A stretch of 12,466 bases of DNA from Sulfurimonas sp. (lineage in GTDB: Bacteria; Campylobacterota; Campylobacteria; Campylobacterales; Sulfurimonadaceae): NCBI GenBank assembly GCA_027044845.1, contig JALUBM010000303.1, positions 1 to 12,466 on the forward strand. The letters are read 5' to 3'. A program made the position numbers and the translations under genes. Below the pieces are notes generated by a model. The model was not told the origin of the DNA and ran no database searches. It saw nothing but the letters and a program-made list of their open reading frames with translations. Position 1 is the stretch's first letter, and each line of letters opens with the position of its first letter. Positions 6,296-12,466 of the stretch are shown piece by piece.

Positions 6296-8517
6296 TATAA
6301 TGTGATGATTTTTGCACCAAAACCACCAAGGTGTTGCGGTGCATCTTCAAATTTCTTTACGCGTGGATGAGCTGAGAGGAAGTTTTTAACGGCATAAGAG
6401 AGTTTTCCTGTGCCTATACCGTGATAAACGATAACTTCATCCCAGCCATTTATAAGTGCATCACTGAGAAACTTATCTAAAACTTCACAAGCTTCATCTG
6501 CTCGTAATCCATGTAGGTCGCATTTAAGTCCTGCTTTTTTTTCTACATGCAAGTGAAGATTAGTAGTAGGCTTCTTTTTAATAATTTGGGTATGCTTAAG
6601 ATGTTTTGTTTTTACTCTCACACGCATTCCATCAATTTCTATAGTTGCCTCATTTTTGCCTTTCATAGAGATGATGGCTCCTTTTTGAGAATGATATTTT
6701 ACTTTGTCACCGACTTGAAAATCTATATTTCGTTTATCTTCTTTTTGTATTTGTTGTGGTAGTTTTTTATTTGCCTTATTCATGGCTCTGTGAATCTCTT
6801 TTGTATCACCAGCTTTAGCTGCATGTTTTGCTTCACTGATTGCTATATCATAGGAGCATTTGAGTACTGCTTTTTGTTCTTCAAGTTCTTTGAAAAGTTC
6901 CTCTTTTTGTACTTTGAGGGCTTGCTCTTTTTTTAAAATTTCATCAAGCTTTTCATCAACTTTTTTATGTTTTTGTTTAAGCTCACGTTCAAGTTGTGAA
7001 CCACGTTCTATTAAAAGACTGAGCTTTTCAGAATTATCACCGTAAACTTTTTTTGCTTCATTAACGAGATTATTTGCTATCCCATACCTGTTAGCTGTTT
7101 CAAATGCATAGCTCTTTCCTATGATACCTTGCATAAATTTATAAGTAGGTTTTCGCTGTTCTTCATCATAGATGGCAGCCATAAGCTCTACATCATTACG
7201 GTCTGCCATAAGTGCCGCAAGACGTTTATGATGTGTAGTTACAACGACTTTTTGACCACGTTTTATTAAATCATCAAGTATGACTTTAAATAGTGCTGCC
7301 GCTTCATCGGAATCTGTCCCAAGTTCTATTTCATCAATACCGATGAGGGCTGATTTATATTCAAATATACGTGAAAACTGTTGCATTCTCCCCGCAAAGG
7401 TTGAAATGTCATTTTTAACATTTTGAGGGTCATCTATGATGGCTTCTACGACTTTAAAATTGCCGATATGTGATTTTATTTCATTCAACTTCATTGGTAT
7501 AATGTATTTTGCCATAAATGCAGAGGCTAAAATAGATTTTAAAAGCATGGTCTTACCACCAGCATTTACTCCCGTAATCATTAAAATATTTTTAGAGAAG
7601 TCAACATTGATAGGTCTGGCATTATGTAGTGCGGGGTGAATAAAATTATTTAGCACTATTTTTGCATCTTTTTTACTTTTTATAATTTGTAAATCTTTAT
7701 TCTTTGCAAAGTGTACGCGTGCTTGATAGTTATCAAACTTGGTAAATTCTTTATCTATAAAATTGACAAAGGGCTGTAATTCATAGAGCTTTTTTGAAAA
7801 TTCTTTTGCATATTCATAAAAGATTGTCTCTCTTTCTTGTTCTATAAAACGGATTTGTTCTTTTGATTTGAGAATATTGTCAGGTGTAACATAAAAAAAA
7901 CCTCCCGTACTTCGTCCAATAACAGTTCCTTTGAGTACATGGTTAAATCCACCGCGTACAAGTAAACACTCTTCATTATTGATAAAGTGAATTTGCGTAT
8001 CGACAAGATAACCAACAAGTTTAGAACTTGACATCATTCTTTTGAGTGAGCCTGAAATATTATTTTTATGTTCATGTACTTTTTGTGAGAGTCTAAAAAG
8101 ATTTTCATCCAAATTTTCTTCAAATTTTCCATCATGGGTAAAATATTTTTCTATGTCTAAAAAATTTTCAGGAATGGTAAACTTTTCCATCCACTCACCA
8201 ATCAAACCTTCAAGCTCACGATGTTTAAAGTAGCGAAAATAGCGGATAATTTTAACAATTTCAAATATTTGTTCAAAGTTTAAAACACCATGCTTTTTTA
8301 AATGTCCTTTTATCTCAAAAAAGTCGGCAATTTTTGGAGGTGCTTTGAATTCAAGTTTATCAAGTTCTTTTATATAGCGAAAGTGCAATTCTTGATCACC
8401 TTCCATATATAGAGAGTGTCCCCGGGAAAAGAAGCTTTTAAATTGTTCAATATGTGCATCTAAGTCAAGCTGATTAATTAAAGCTTTGATTTTAGATATT
8501 TTTTCTGTTTTATTCAC
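6295..8517 (-). CDS. mutS2: MutS2 endonuclease/ATPase
   Basis: This 740-residue protein has the full MutS2 layout: N-terminal clamp/lever helices, ABC-type ATPase with Walker A TGVNAGGKT (315–323), Walker B LIGIDEIELGTD (391–402) and the TTHH switch (427–430), a long lysine/glutamate coiled coil (about 493–560), a KOW-like β region (about 601–640) and a C-terminal Smr domain (about 665–740) with DLHG (667–670) and HGIGTGKL (699–706). No MutS1 mismatch-binding domain is seen. MutS2 proteins suppress recombination and oxidative damage in Helicobacter pylori and rescue collided ribosomes in Bacillus subtilis; which role dominates here cannot be read from sequence. The start is GTG (8515–8517), the first possible one because an in-frame TAG lies two codons upstream at 8524–8526. 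It overlaps the end of the 109-residue membrane protein gene by eight bases, and its stop overlaps the flavoprotein start. Confidence 0.96.
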   Translation of the reverse strand: MNKTEKISKIKALINQLDLDAHIEQFKSFFSRGHSLYMEGDQELHFRYIKELDKLEFKAPPKIADFFEIKGHLKKHGVLNFEQIFEIVKIIRYFRYFKHRELEGLIGEWMEKFTIPENFLDIEKYFTHDGKFEENLDENLFRLSQKVHEHKNNISGSLKRMMSSSKLVGYLVDTQIHFINNEECLLVRGGFNHVLKGTVIGRSTGGFFYVTPDNILKSKEQIRFIEQERETIFYEYAKEFSKKLYELQPFVNFIDKEFTKFDNYQARVHFAKNKDLQIIKSKKDAKIVLNNFIHPALHNARPINVDFSKNILMITGVNAGGKTMLLKSILASAFMAKYIIPMKLNEIKSHIGNFKVVEAIIDDPQNVKNDISTFAGRMQQFSRIFEYKSALIGIDEIELGTDSDEAAALFKVILDDLIKRGQKVVVTTHHKRLAALMADRNDVELMAAIYDEEQRKPTYKFMQGIIGKSYAFETANRYGIANNLVNEAKKVYGDNSEKLSLLIERGSQLERELKQKHKKVDEKLDEILKKEQALKVQKEELFKELEEQKAVLKCSYDIAISEAKHAAKAGDTKEIHRAMNKANKKLPQQIQKEDKRNIDFQVGDKVKYHSQKGAIISMKGKNEATIEIDGMRVRVKTKHLKHTQIIKKKPTTNLHLHVEKKAGLKCDLHGLRADEACEVLDKFLSDALINGWDEVIVYHGIGTGKLSYAVKNFLSAHPRVKKFEDAPQHLGGFGAKIITL

Positions 8518-8839
8518 AACTTGCTACACTTATCATCTCTGCATAATGCGAAGTATTTTCTTTTCCTATAAAGGTATAAGTTCCTATACTTAATGAATAT
8601 ATACTTGAATTAACATCTTTTCCATGGCATGTAATGGTTTTTCCTTGCTTATATTTTGTCACTATATTAAGTAGTTTTGTTCTTTGATTATTTTGATACG
8701 TATTATAAGCAATTGCACTGTAAATAATTATAAAAAGTACCGTTGTGATGGAAATTTTATGCATTCTTGTTAGTTCTGTAAAGGAATGCATTATATAAAA
8801 TAGCATGATTAAAAGAACAAAAGAGACAATATATGCCAT
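8510..8839 (-). CDS. Small two-helix membrane protein of unknown function, between murC and mutS2
   Basis: I do not recognise a named family in this 109-residue protein. Two hydrophobic helices (about 2–19 and 27–46) are joined by a short loop with R25 and K28. By the positive-inside rule this places the C-terminal 60 residues in the periplasm. That part holds two cysteines, C71 (in TCHGK) and C108 next to the C-terminus, which could form a disulfide. The start is well supported: AGAGGA at 8848–8853 lies eight bases upstream and the ATG shares one base with the murC stop (TAATG). Its end overlaps the mutS2 GTG start by eight bases. From memory, Helicobacter and Campylobacter also have a small protein gene, annotated as a membrane protein in Campylobacter, between murC and mutS2, so it may be a fast-evolving but positionally conserved partner gene. 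The gene is likely real; its function is unknown. Confidence 0.82.
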   Translation of the reverse strand: MAYIVSFVLLIMLFYIMHSFTELTRMHKISITTVLFIIIYSAIAYNTYQNNQRTKLLNIVTKYKQGKTITCHGKDVNSSIYSLSIGTYTFIGKENTSHYAEMISVASCE

Positions 8840-10152
8840 TATGCAGTTCCTCTAATTTGATAAGTGATGTCACCAGCACCAAAACCGATAATAAGTCCTT
8901 TATTGAGTGTTTCTAAATCTTTGTCATCCTTAATGACTGTGATAGTATTATTAGCACGTAAAATTTTATCGGCCATAGTGAGATTGTAACCTTTAAAACT
9001 CTCTTGAAAATCTATATCACGGGGTGTTTCTCCCGCAGACCAAACAGGCAAAATTATAAGCTCGGCTGCCCCGTCAAAACATTTTATAAATGCGTCTAAA
9101 TTATCAATGGTTCTTGAGTATTTATGTGGTTGCCAAATAGCTGTAATTTTATCAAAACCTTTGAGTGATGCATACTCTTTGACAGATTCAAAAGTGGCTT
9201 TTATCTCGGTAGGATGGTGACCATAGTCATCAATAATAACGCTGTCATTTTCAAAACCGACAATATCAAAACGTTTTTTAATTCCTTTGAAATTTAAAAG
9301 ATTTTTGCGTATATCTTTAATACTCATAGACTCTTGTGCGGCAAGTATGGCAAGTGCGGCATCGATAGCAATATGCTTGCCAAAACCCCATACATCAAAA
9401 CTGCCGAAATTTTTAAAAGTAAAACGAGTATGGGGTTCATTATGAATAAGCACATATTCAATATTTTGAATATCTTTACTTGGATAGAGCCAATGTGCTT
9501 TTAGTTTACCTACAAGTGCAGATAAAAAAGGATCTTCAGCATTTAAAACTTTCAAAGGAGCAAGATTTATAAATGTTTTGTAAGAGTCATAAAATCTTTC
9601 AAAATTATAATCATAATATTCCATATGTTCAGGTTCTGCATTTACGACAATAGCACAATAAGGATTGGAATTTATAAAGCTTCCATCGCTTTCATCCGCT
9701 TCAAAAATCATAATATCTGTCGTTTCATCGTATCTGACATTTGAACCAAATGCTTTTGATTCCGCACCGATGATGGCAGAACCATCCATAATGGCTGCAA
9801 GAATTGCTGTAGTTGTACTTTTGCCATGAGCTCCTGCAACAGAGTAAACTTTTTTATCATTCAAAATTTTTAATAATGCTTCACGACGAGCAAGGACTTC
9901 TATTTCTTTTTCTTTTGCTGTAACTACTTCTGGATTGTCAGGACGAATAATTGCTGAATGTACGACCAAATCTTGATTATTTATCGCATTAGCAGAGTGG
10001 GGTACTGTTACATGTATGCCTAGTTTACGAAGGTTCTTGGTAATTATGGTATCTTTGATGTCTGAACCGCTGACCTCATGCCCTTTATAATGCATATACT
10101 GTGCAAGTCCTGAAATGCCAATACCACCGATGCCTATGAAATGTATTTTCAT
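8839..10152 (-). CDS. murC: UDP-N-acetylmuramate–L-alanine ligase
   Basis: This 437-residue cytoplasmic ligase adds L-alanine to UDP-MurNAc in an ATP-dependent step, the first amino acid of the peptidoglycan stem peptide. Visible motifs are the N-terminal UDP-binding GIGGIGISG (7–15), the Mur-ligase ATP loop AGAHGKSTTT (106–115), the MurC signature EADESDGSF, NAEPEHMEYY, and DDYGHHPTEI in the C-terminal half. Length is in the usual range and nothing is missing. The start ATG shares a base with the stop of the 168-residue gene (TAATG at 10150–10154), with a weak purine-rich AAAGG upstream. The stop shares a base with the start of the membrane protein gene. It is placed outside a division/cell-wall (dcw) cluster, next to mutS2. 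Cotranscription with dapC puts a step that supplies diaminopimelate with a step that consumes UDP-MurNAc. Confidence 0.97.
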   Translation of the reverse strand: MKIHFIGIGGIGISGLAQYMHYKGHEVSGSDIKDTIITKNLRKLGIHVTVPHSANAINNQDLVVHSAIIRPDNPEVVTAKEKEIEVLARREALLKILNDKKVYSVAGAHGKSTTTAILAAIMDGSAIIGAESKAFGSNVRYDETTDIMIFEADESDGSFINSNPYCAIVVNAEPEHMEYYDYNFERFYDSYKTFINLAPLKVLNAEDPFLSALVGKLKAHWLYPSKDIQNIEYVLIHNEPHTRFTFKNFGSFDVWGFGKHIAIDAALAILAAQESMSIKDIRKNLLNFKGIKKRFDIVGFENDSVIIDDYGHHPTEIKATFESVKEYASLKGFDKITAIWQPHKYSRTIDNLDAFIKCFDGAAELIILPVWSAGETPRDIDFQESFKGYNLTMADKILRANNTITVIKDDKDLETLNKGLIIGFGAGDITYQIRGTA

Positions 10153-10658
10153 TATTCACTGCCTTTGTCTTTGAGAGCATCAAGCAATTTTTGTGCCTCT
10201 TGTGTAAATACACTTATATAAAAAGTTCCAGCTCTTTGTGTTTCTTCAATATCTGCAATTCCATTTATAAAATTGTCAAAAGAAATTCTTTCTTTCGCAG
10301 CTATCCAATGAAGTTTCATAGCTTTTGAAAACTTTTTATCATTACTAAGACCGCTGAGAACCTCAAAAAGTGCAGCGGCATCCTTAGGTTTTCCTGCTGA
10401 GTAGTGTTCTATGGCGTATTCATACAAAGCACGAAGTGTTGCAAAGTCCTGCACCTCATTCATATCCATTTTTCTATGTGTTTCAAGTGTTTGTGTGAGC
10501 TTTTCCAGTGCTAAATCAAGTATATTCGCATAAAAGCCTTGGAGTGTCTCTTCATTAAAGGTGTCATGCGCTTGTTGCTCTAAAACATATAATGCGGCTA
10601 TATCACTCTCTTGCTGTGCTTTTAGTACTTTTTCTTTTAATTTTTTATCTTTGCTCAT
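10152..10658 (-). CDS. Helical protein of unknown function, possible TPR unit
   Basis: I do not recognise this 168-residue protein. It is charged, has no signal peptide or membrane segment and no cysteines, and looks almost entirely α-helical. Residues about 71–106 have a TPR-like pattern of alanine, tyrosine and leucine positions (YEYAIEHYSAGKPKDAAALF), followed by more amphipathic helix. A scaffold or adaptor role is plausible but unproven. AAGGA at 10667–10671 with an eight-base spacer, inside the end of dapC, supports the chosen ATG. It overlaps dapC by 14 bases and murC by one. That tight packing and the intact frame argue for a real gene whose product works with the flanking cell-wall enzymes, though co-location alone does not prove this. 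Confidence 0.82.
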   Translation of the reverse strand: MSKDKKLKEKVLKAQQESDIAALYVLEQQAHDTFNEETLQGFYANILDLALEKLTQTLETHRKMDMNEVQDFATLRALYEYAIEHYSAGKPKDAAALFEVLSGLSNDKKFSKAMKLHWIAAKERISFDNFINGIADIEETQRAGTFYISVFTQEAQKLLDALKDKGSE

Positions 10659-11790
10659 TAAAACATTCCTTAATTCTCATCAATGCATCTTTTGTTTTTT
10701 GTGGACTCTCTACAAGAGCAATTCTAACGAAACCTTTACCAGGATTTTCACCTTTTATATTTTTTCTGGCAAGAAATTCTCCTGGAAGTACTTTAACGTT
10801 ATAGCTTTTATAAAGCCTTTTTGTAAATTCCAGTGCATCGCCTACATACAACCATAAGTAAAATGTAGCATCAGGAATTTTAGTTCCCAGTATCTCTTTT
10901 GCAAGCTGAAAATTTTCTTTATAAATTTCTCTAGCTTTTATAACATGTATTTCATCATTCCACGCTGCTGCTGCTGCATATTGTAAAGGTAGAGGTGAAG
11001 CACAGCCAACATAAGTTCTGTATTTCATATATTCTTTGAGTATTTTGGCATCACCAGCTATAAAACCTGAACGAAGCCCTGGAGCAGATGAACGCTTAGA
11101 AATAGAGTTGATGACTAAAATATTTTTAAATGCATTATTATCTACATGTAATGCAGCTTCAAGCAGTGAAGGAATTGGTTTGCTGGTATATATTTCACTG
11201 TAGCATTCATCATTAAGCAGAATAAAATTATGTTTGAGTGCAAGTTTTACCCATTCTCCAAGTTCGTCAAGCGTAAGTGTGGCAGTTGTGGGATTGTTTG
11301 GAAAATTTAATATGACCAAATCACATTCGGCTAATGCTTCTTCATTTATTTCAGGTTTGAAATTGTTTTTTTCACTCAGGTTCAGATGGATTACTTTTGA
11401 GTGTGTGGCAATCGCTGCTCCTTCATAAATTTGATAAAAAGGATTTGTATATGCCATAACAGGCTTTTTTTTGTCAAAAAGTAAAAATTGAGGAAAGTTA
11501 AATAATACTTCACGCGTTCCAAAAGTGGGGATTATTTGTGCATTGTCTAATTTAATACCGAATCGTTTATCAACAAAACCTCTTTGTGCTTCTCTTAAAA
11601 TTGTTTCACCAGTGGTTTTTGGATATTTTTTTAGAAGTGCTGTATTTTCAGATAAAGACTTTTGTATAAAATCAGGTGTTTCAAATTGTGGTTCACCGAT
11701 AGTGAGAACAGATGGAAAATAATTTTTGTTGGGTTGTATGTTTTGAAGTAAATTGGTTAGTTTTTCAAATGGATAGGGTTCAAAGTTCAT
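10645..11790 (-). CDS. dapC: PLP-dependent aminotransferase, probable N-succinyldiaminopimelate transaminase
   Basis: This 381-residue fold-type I aminotransferase has the PLP landmarks NFPNNPT (162–168), D194 in NDECYSEIY, the Schiff-base lysine K232 in NSISKRSSAPGLR, R240, and the substrate-carboxylate arginine R356 in GFVRIAL. The SISKRSSAPGLRSGF block is typical of the DapC group, which uses glutamate to aminate N-succinyl-2-amino-6-ketopimelate on the way to diaminopimelate and lysine. Related class I/II enzymes acting on aspartate or aromatic amino acids share many of these residues, so the substrate is less certain than the family. Being upstream of murC favours the cell-wall assignment. 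It is the first gene of the minus-strand operon, divergent from the cytochrome gene. The ATG at 11788–11790 has no strong Shine-Dalgarno. Its end overlaps the next gene by 14 bases. Confidence 0.9.
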   Translation of the reverse strand: MNFEPYPFEKLTNLLQNIQPNKNYFPSVLTIGEPQFETPDFIQKSLSENTALLKKYPKTTGETILREAQRGFVDKRFGIKLDNAQIIPTFGTREVLFNFPQFLLFDKKKPVMAYTNPFYQIYEGAAIATHSKVIHLNLSEKNNFKPEINEEALAECDLVILNFPNNPTTATLTLDELGEWVKLALKHNFILLNDECYSEIYTSKPIPSLLEAALHVDNNAFKNILVINSISKRSSAPGLRSGFIAGDAKILKEYMKYRTYVGCASPLPLQYAAAAAWNDEIHVIKAREIYKENFQLAKEILGTKIPDATFYLWLYVGDALEFTKRLYKSYNVKVLPGEFLARKNIKGENPGKGFVRIALVESPQKTKDALMRIKECFNEQR

Positions 11791-11873
11791 TGTTGTTATT
11801 GCCTTATTAAATTAAAGTAATTATATCTAAAATTTACTGTATAATAGCTAATAAAACTTCACAGGAGAGAAAA
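11791..11873. promoter_or_regulatory. Overlapping divergent promoters for dapC operon and cytochrome gene
   Basis: The plus strand has a perfect −10, TATAAT at 11840–11845, ahead of the cytochrome gene. The minus strand has a perfect TATAAT at 11825–11820 ahead of dapC. Neither has a good −35, which is common for housekeeping promoters in Campylobacter and Helicobacter. The −10 boxes are only 14 bases apart and back to back, so each polymerase would cover the other's promoter. Confidence 0.55.
11863..11867 (+). promoter_or_regulatory. Ribosome binding site of the cytochrome gene
   Basis: AGGAG lies six bases before the ATG at 11874. It fixes the start of the lipoprotein signal and is among the strongest Shine-Dalgarno sites in the window. 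Confidence 0.75.
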
Positions 11874-12326
11874 ATGAAGATAGTATTATCAGTTGTATTG
11901 GCAATGTTAATTGTCGGATGTAATGATGGAAAAGGTTCACAGCAAAGTAATGCTCATAAGAGTGTAGAAAAAGTGACTACGGTTACAAAAACAAAAGAAG
12001 AGGTAGCTCCTAAAAAAGAAGCCGTATCTGAGGCTCAGACAATAAAAGTTGATAAAGTGGCTTTAGCTACTAATAATATTGCAGGTGTCAATGGTGTAAA
12101 AATCTTTAGAGTTTGTTCAAGTTGTCACGGTGTGCATGCAGAGAAAAAGGCTTTGGGAAAATCTCAGGTTATTCAAGGTTGGAATGCTCCAAAAATCGTA
12201 GCAGCACTCAAAGGGTATAAAAATGGAACTTATGGTGGAACTATGAAAGCTGTTATGCAAGGGCAGGCTGCAAAGCTTTCTGACGCTGACATAAAAGCAG
12301 TAGCAAAATATATTTCTAATTTATAA
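11874..12326 (+). CDS. Lipid-anchored c553-type monoheme cytochrome c
   Basis: This 150-residue protein begins with a lipoprotein signal: a short hydrophobic core and lipobox IVGC with C16 as the lipidated cysteine. A lysine-, threonine- and glutamate-rich linker (about 20–60) is likely disordered and would hold the heme domain away from the membrane. The heme domain (about 70–150) has CSSCH (C81, C84, H85) for covalent heme, and M128 as probable sixth ligand in MQGQAAKLSDADIKA, close in pattern to Helicobacter c553. I infer a periplasm-facing electron carrier between a bc1-type complex and a terminal oxidase or reductase. M124 is a second, less likely ligand. It is divergent from dapC and ends two bases before the convergent response-regulator gene. 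Confidence 0.93.
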   Translation: MKIVLSVVLAMLIVGCNDGKGSQQSNAHKSVEKVTTVTKTKEEVAPKKEAVSEAQTIKVDKVALATNNIAGVNGVKIFRVCSSCHGVHAEKKALGKSQVIQGWNAPKIVAALKGYKNGTYGGTMKAVMQGQAAKLSDADIKAVAKYISNL

Positions 12327-12328
12327 AA

Positions 12329-12466
12329 TTAGTGGCTGGGTACAAGTCTGTACCCGACACCGTAAATACTTTCAATGAGATTTGGTGGTATTTTTTTTCT
12401 GAGTTTTGATACGATTTTTCTGATATTTTGAGAGTCAATATTTTCATTTAATGAATGGTAATAGGC
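12329..12466 (-). CDS. OmpR/PhoB-type response regulator, C-terminal fragment
   Basis: Only the last 45 residues and the stop (TAA, 12329–12331) are inside the window. They read as the end of a winged-helix DNA-binding domain: IRKIVSKLRKKIPP as the recognition-helix region, then IESIYGVGYRLV, the β-hairpin wing typical of the family. The N-terminal receiver should lie beyond the right edge, probably with a sensor kinase nearby. Its targets cannot be inferred. It converges on the cytochrome gene with two bases between the stop codons. Confidence 0.85.
   Translation of the reverse strand, partial: AYYHSLNENIDSQNIRKIVSKLRKKIPPNLIESIYGVGYRLVPSH
12338..12355. repeat. 6-bp perfect inverted repeat, weak terminator candidate
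   Basis: GGGTAC and GTACCC flank a six-base loop (AAGTCT), 12 bases past the cytochrome stop and inside the last codons of the response regulator. On the plus strand no T-run follows. On the minus strand AGCCACTAATTTTAT follows, so a U-rich stretch comes only after a gap. It could slow or end transcription of either convergent gene, but it does not meet the usual intrinsic-terminator pattern. Confidence 0.3.

Noticed and set aside
6033..6305. Plus-strand open frame of 90 codons over the start of the flavoprotein gene
   Set aside because: It is the reverse complement of conserved FAD-binding motifs and has no independent support.
8042..8233. Plus-strand open frame of 63 codons inside mutS2
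   Set aside because: Its serine- and phenylalanine-rich composition is the mirror of lysine/glutamate-rich mutS2 coding; similar frames at 6547–6762, 6860–7045 and 7436–7639 were dropped for the same reason.
8620..8635. CHG in the 109-residue protein as a possible heme site
   Set aside because: Heme attachment needs CxxCH; here there is a single cysteine before the histidine and no partner cysteine two residues earlier.
10561..10857. Plus-strand open frame of 98 codons across the dapC/168-residue gene junction
   Set aside because: It lies antisense to two well-supported genes, is rich in Cys, Phe and Ser as expected of a reverse-strand shadow, and has no matching domain.
10964..10977. GCT-type triplet repeat
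   Set aside because: It encodes a short alanine run within the aminotransferase that keeps its frame; too short to be a meaningful repeat element.
12386..12400. Run of eight T (others near 5220 and 7893) as possible phase-variable tracts
   Set aside because: A/T runs of this length are expected in DNA this AT-rich, and phase variation in Campylobacter usually uses longer G/C tracts in surface genes.
1..12466. tRNA, rRNA, CRISPR array, insertion sequence or prophage
   Set aside because: No cloverleaf-like intergenic stretch, no spaced direct repeats, and no transposase, integrase or phage protein was seen; intergenic space is limited to short gaps.

Overview
The window is AT-rich, gene-dense DNA that looks like a member of the Campylobacterota (Epsilonproteobacteria), most likely a free-living Sulfurimonas-type organism. 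Supporting signs are a dapC–murC–mutS2 cluster that, from memory, resembles the order in Helicobacter and Campylobacter, a c553-type cytochrome with a Helicobacter-like sequence around its heme, a periplasmic rhodanese, and many cyclic-di-GMP proteins. This is judged from protein features, not from a database search.

Positions 1–5106 form a signalling block with four proteins. On the minus strand are a response regulator cut by the left edge, whose GGDEF output domain is degenerate, and upstream of it a four-CBS GGDEF diguanylate cyclase that looks active. Divergent from these, across a 116-base control region with a perfect 7-bp inverted repeat, lies a plus-strand pair with no gap: a secreted tandem rhodanese, then a membrane GGDEF–EAL protein with an intact EAL site and a damaged GGDEF site. 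One locus thus holds a likely c-di-GMP synthase, a likely c-di-GMP hydrolase, a probable non-catalytic GGDEF protein and a periplasmic sulfurtransferase.

Positions 5108–11790 are one tightly packed minus-strand operon, read from right to left: dapC (lysine/DAP synthesis), a 168-residue helical protein, murC (peptidoglycan), a 109-residue membrane protein, mutS2 (GTG start), and a YhiN/HI0933/BaiN-family flavoprotein. Every junction overlaps, three of them by the single shared base of TAATG. The first half serves cell-wall precursor synthesis. The last two genes may both act on ribosomes or nucleic acids.

Positions 11791–12326 carry a short divergent promoter region and a lipid-anchored c553-type cytochrome. 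The right edge holds the C-terminus of an OmpR/PhoB-type response regulator on the minus strand. Tail-to-tail gene pairs at 5106/5108 and 12326/12329 are only 1–2 bases apart. I see no tRNA, rRNA, CRISPR array, insertion sequence or prophage gene, and no gene-free stretch longer than about 120 bases.
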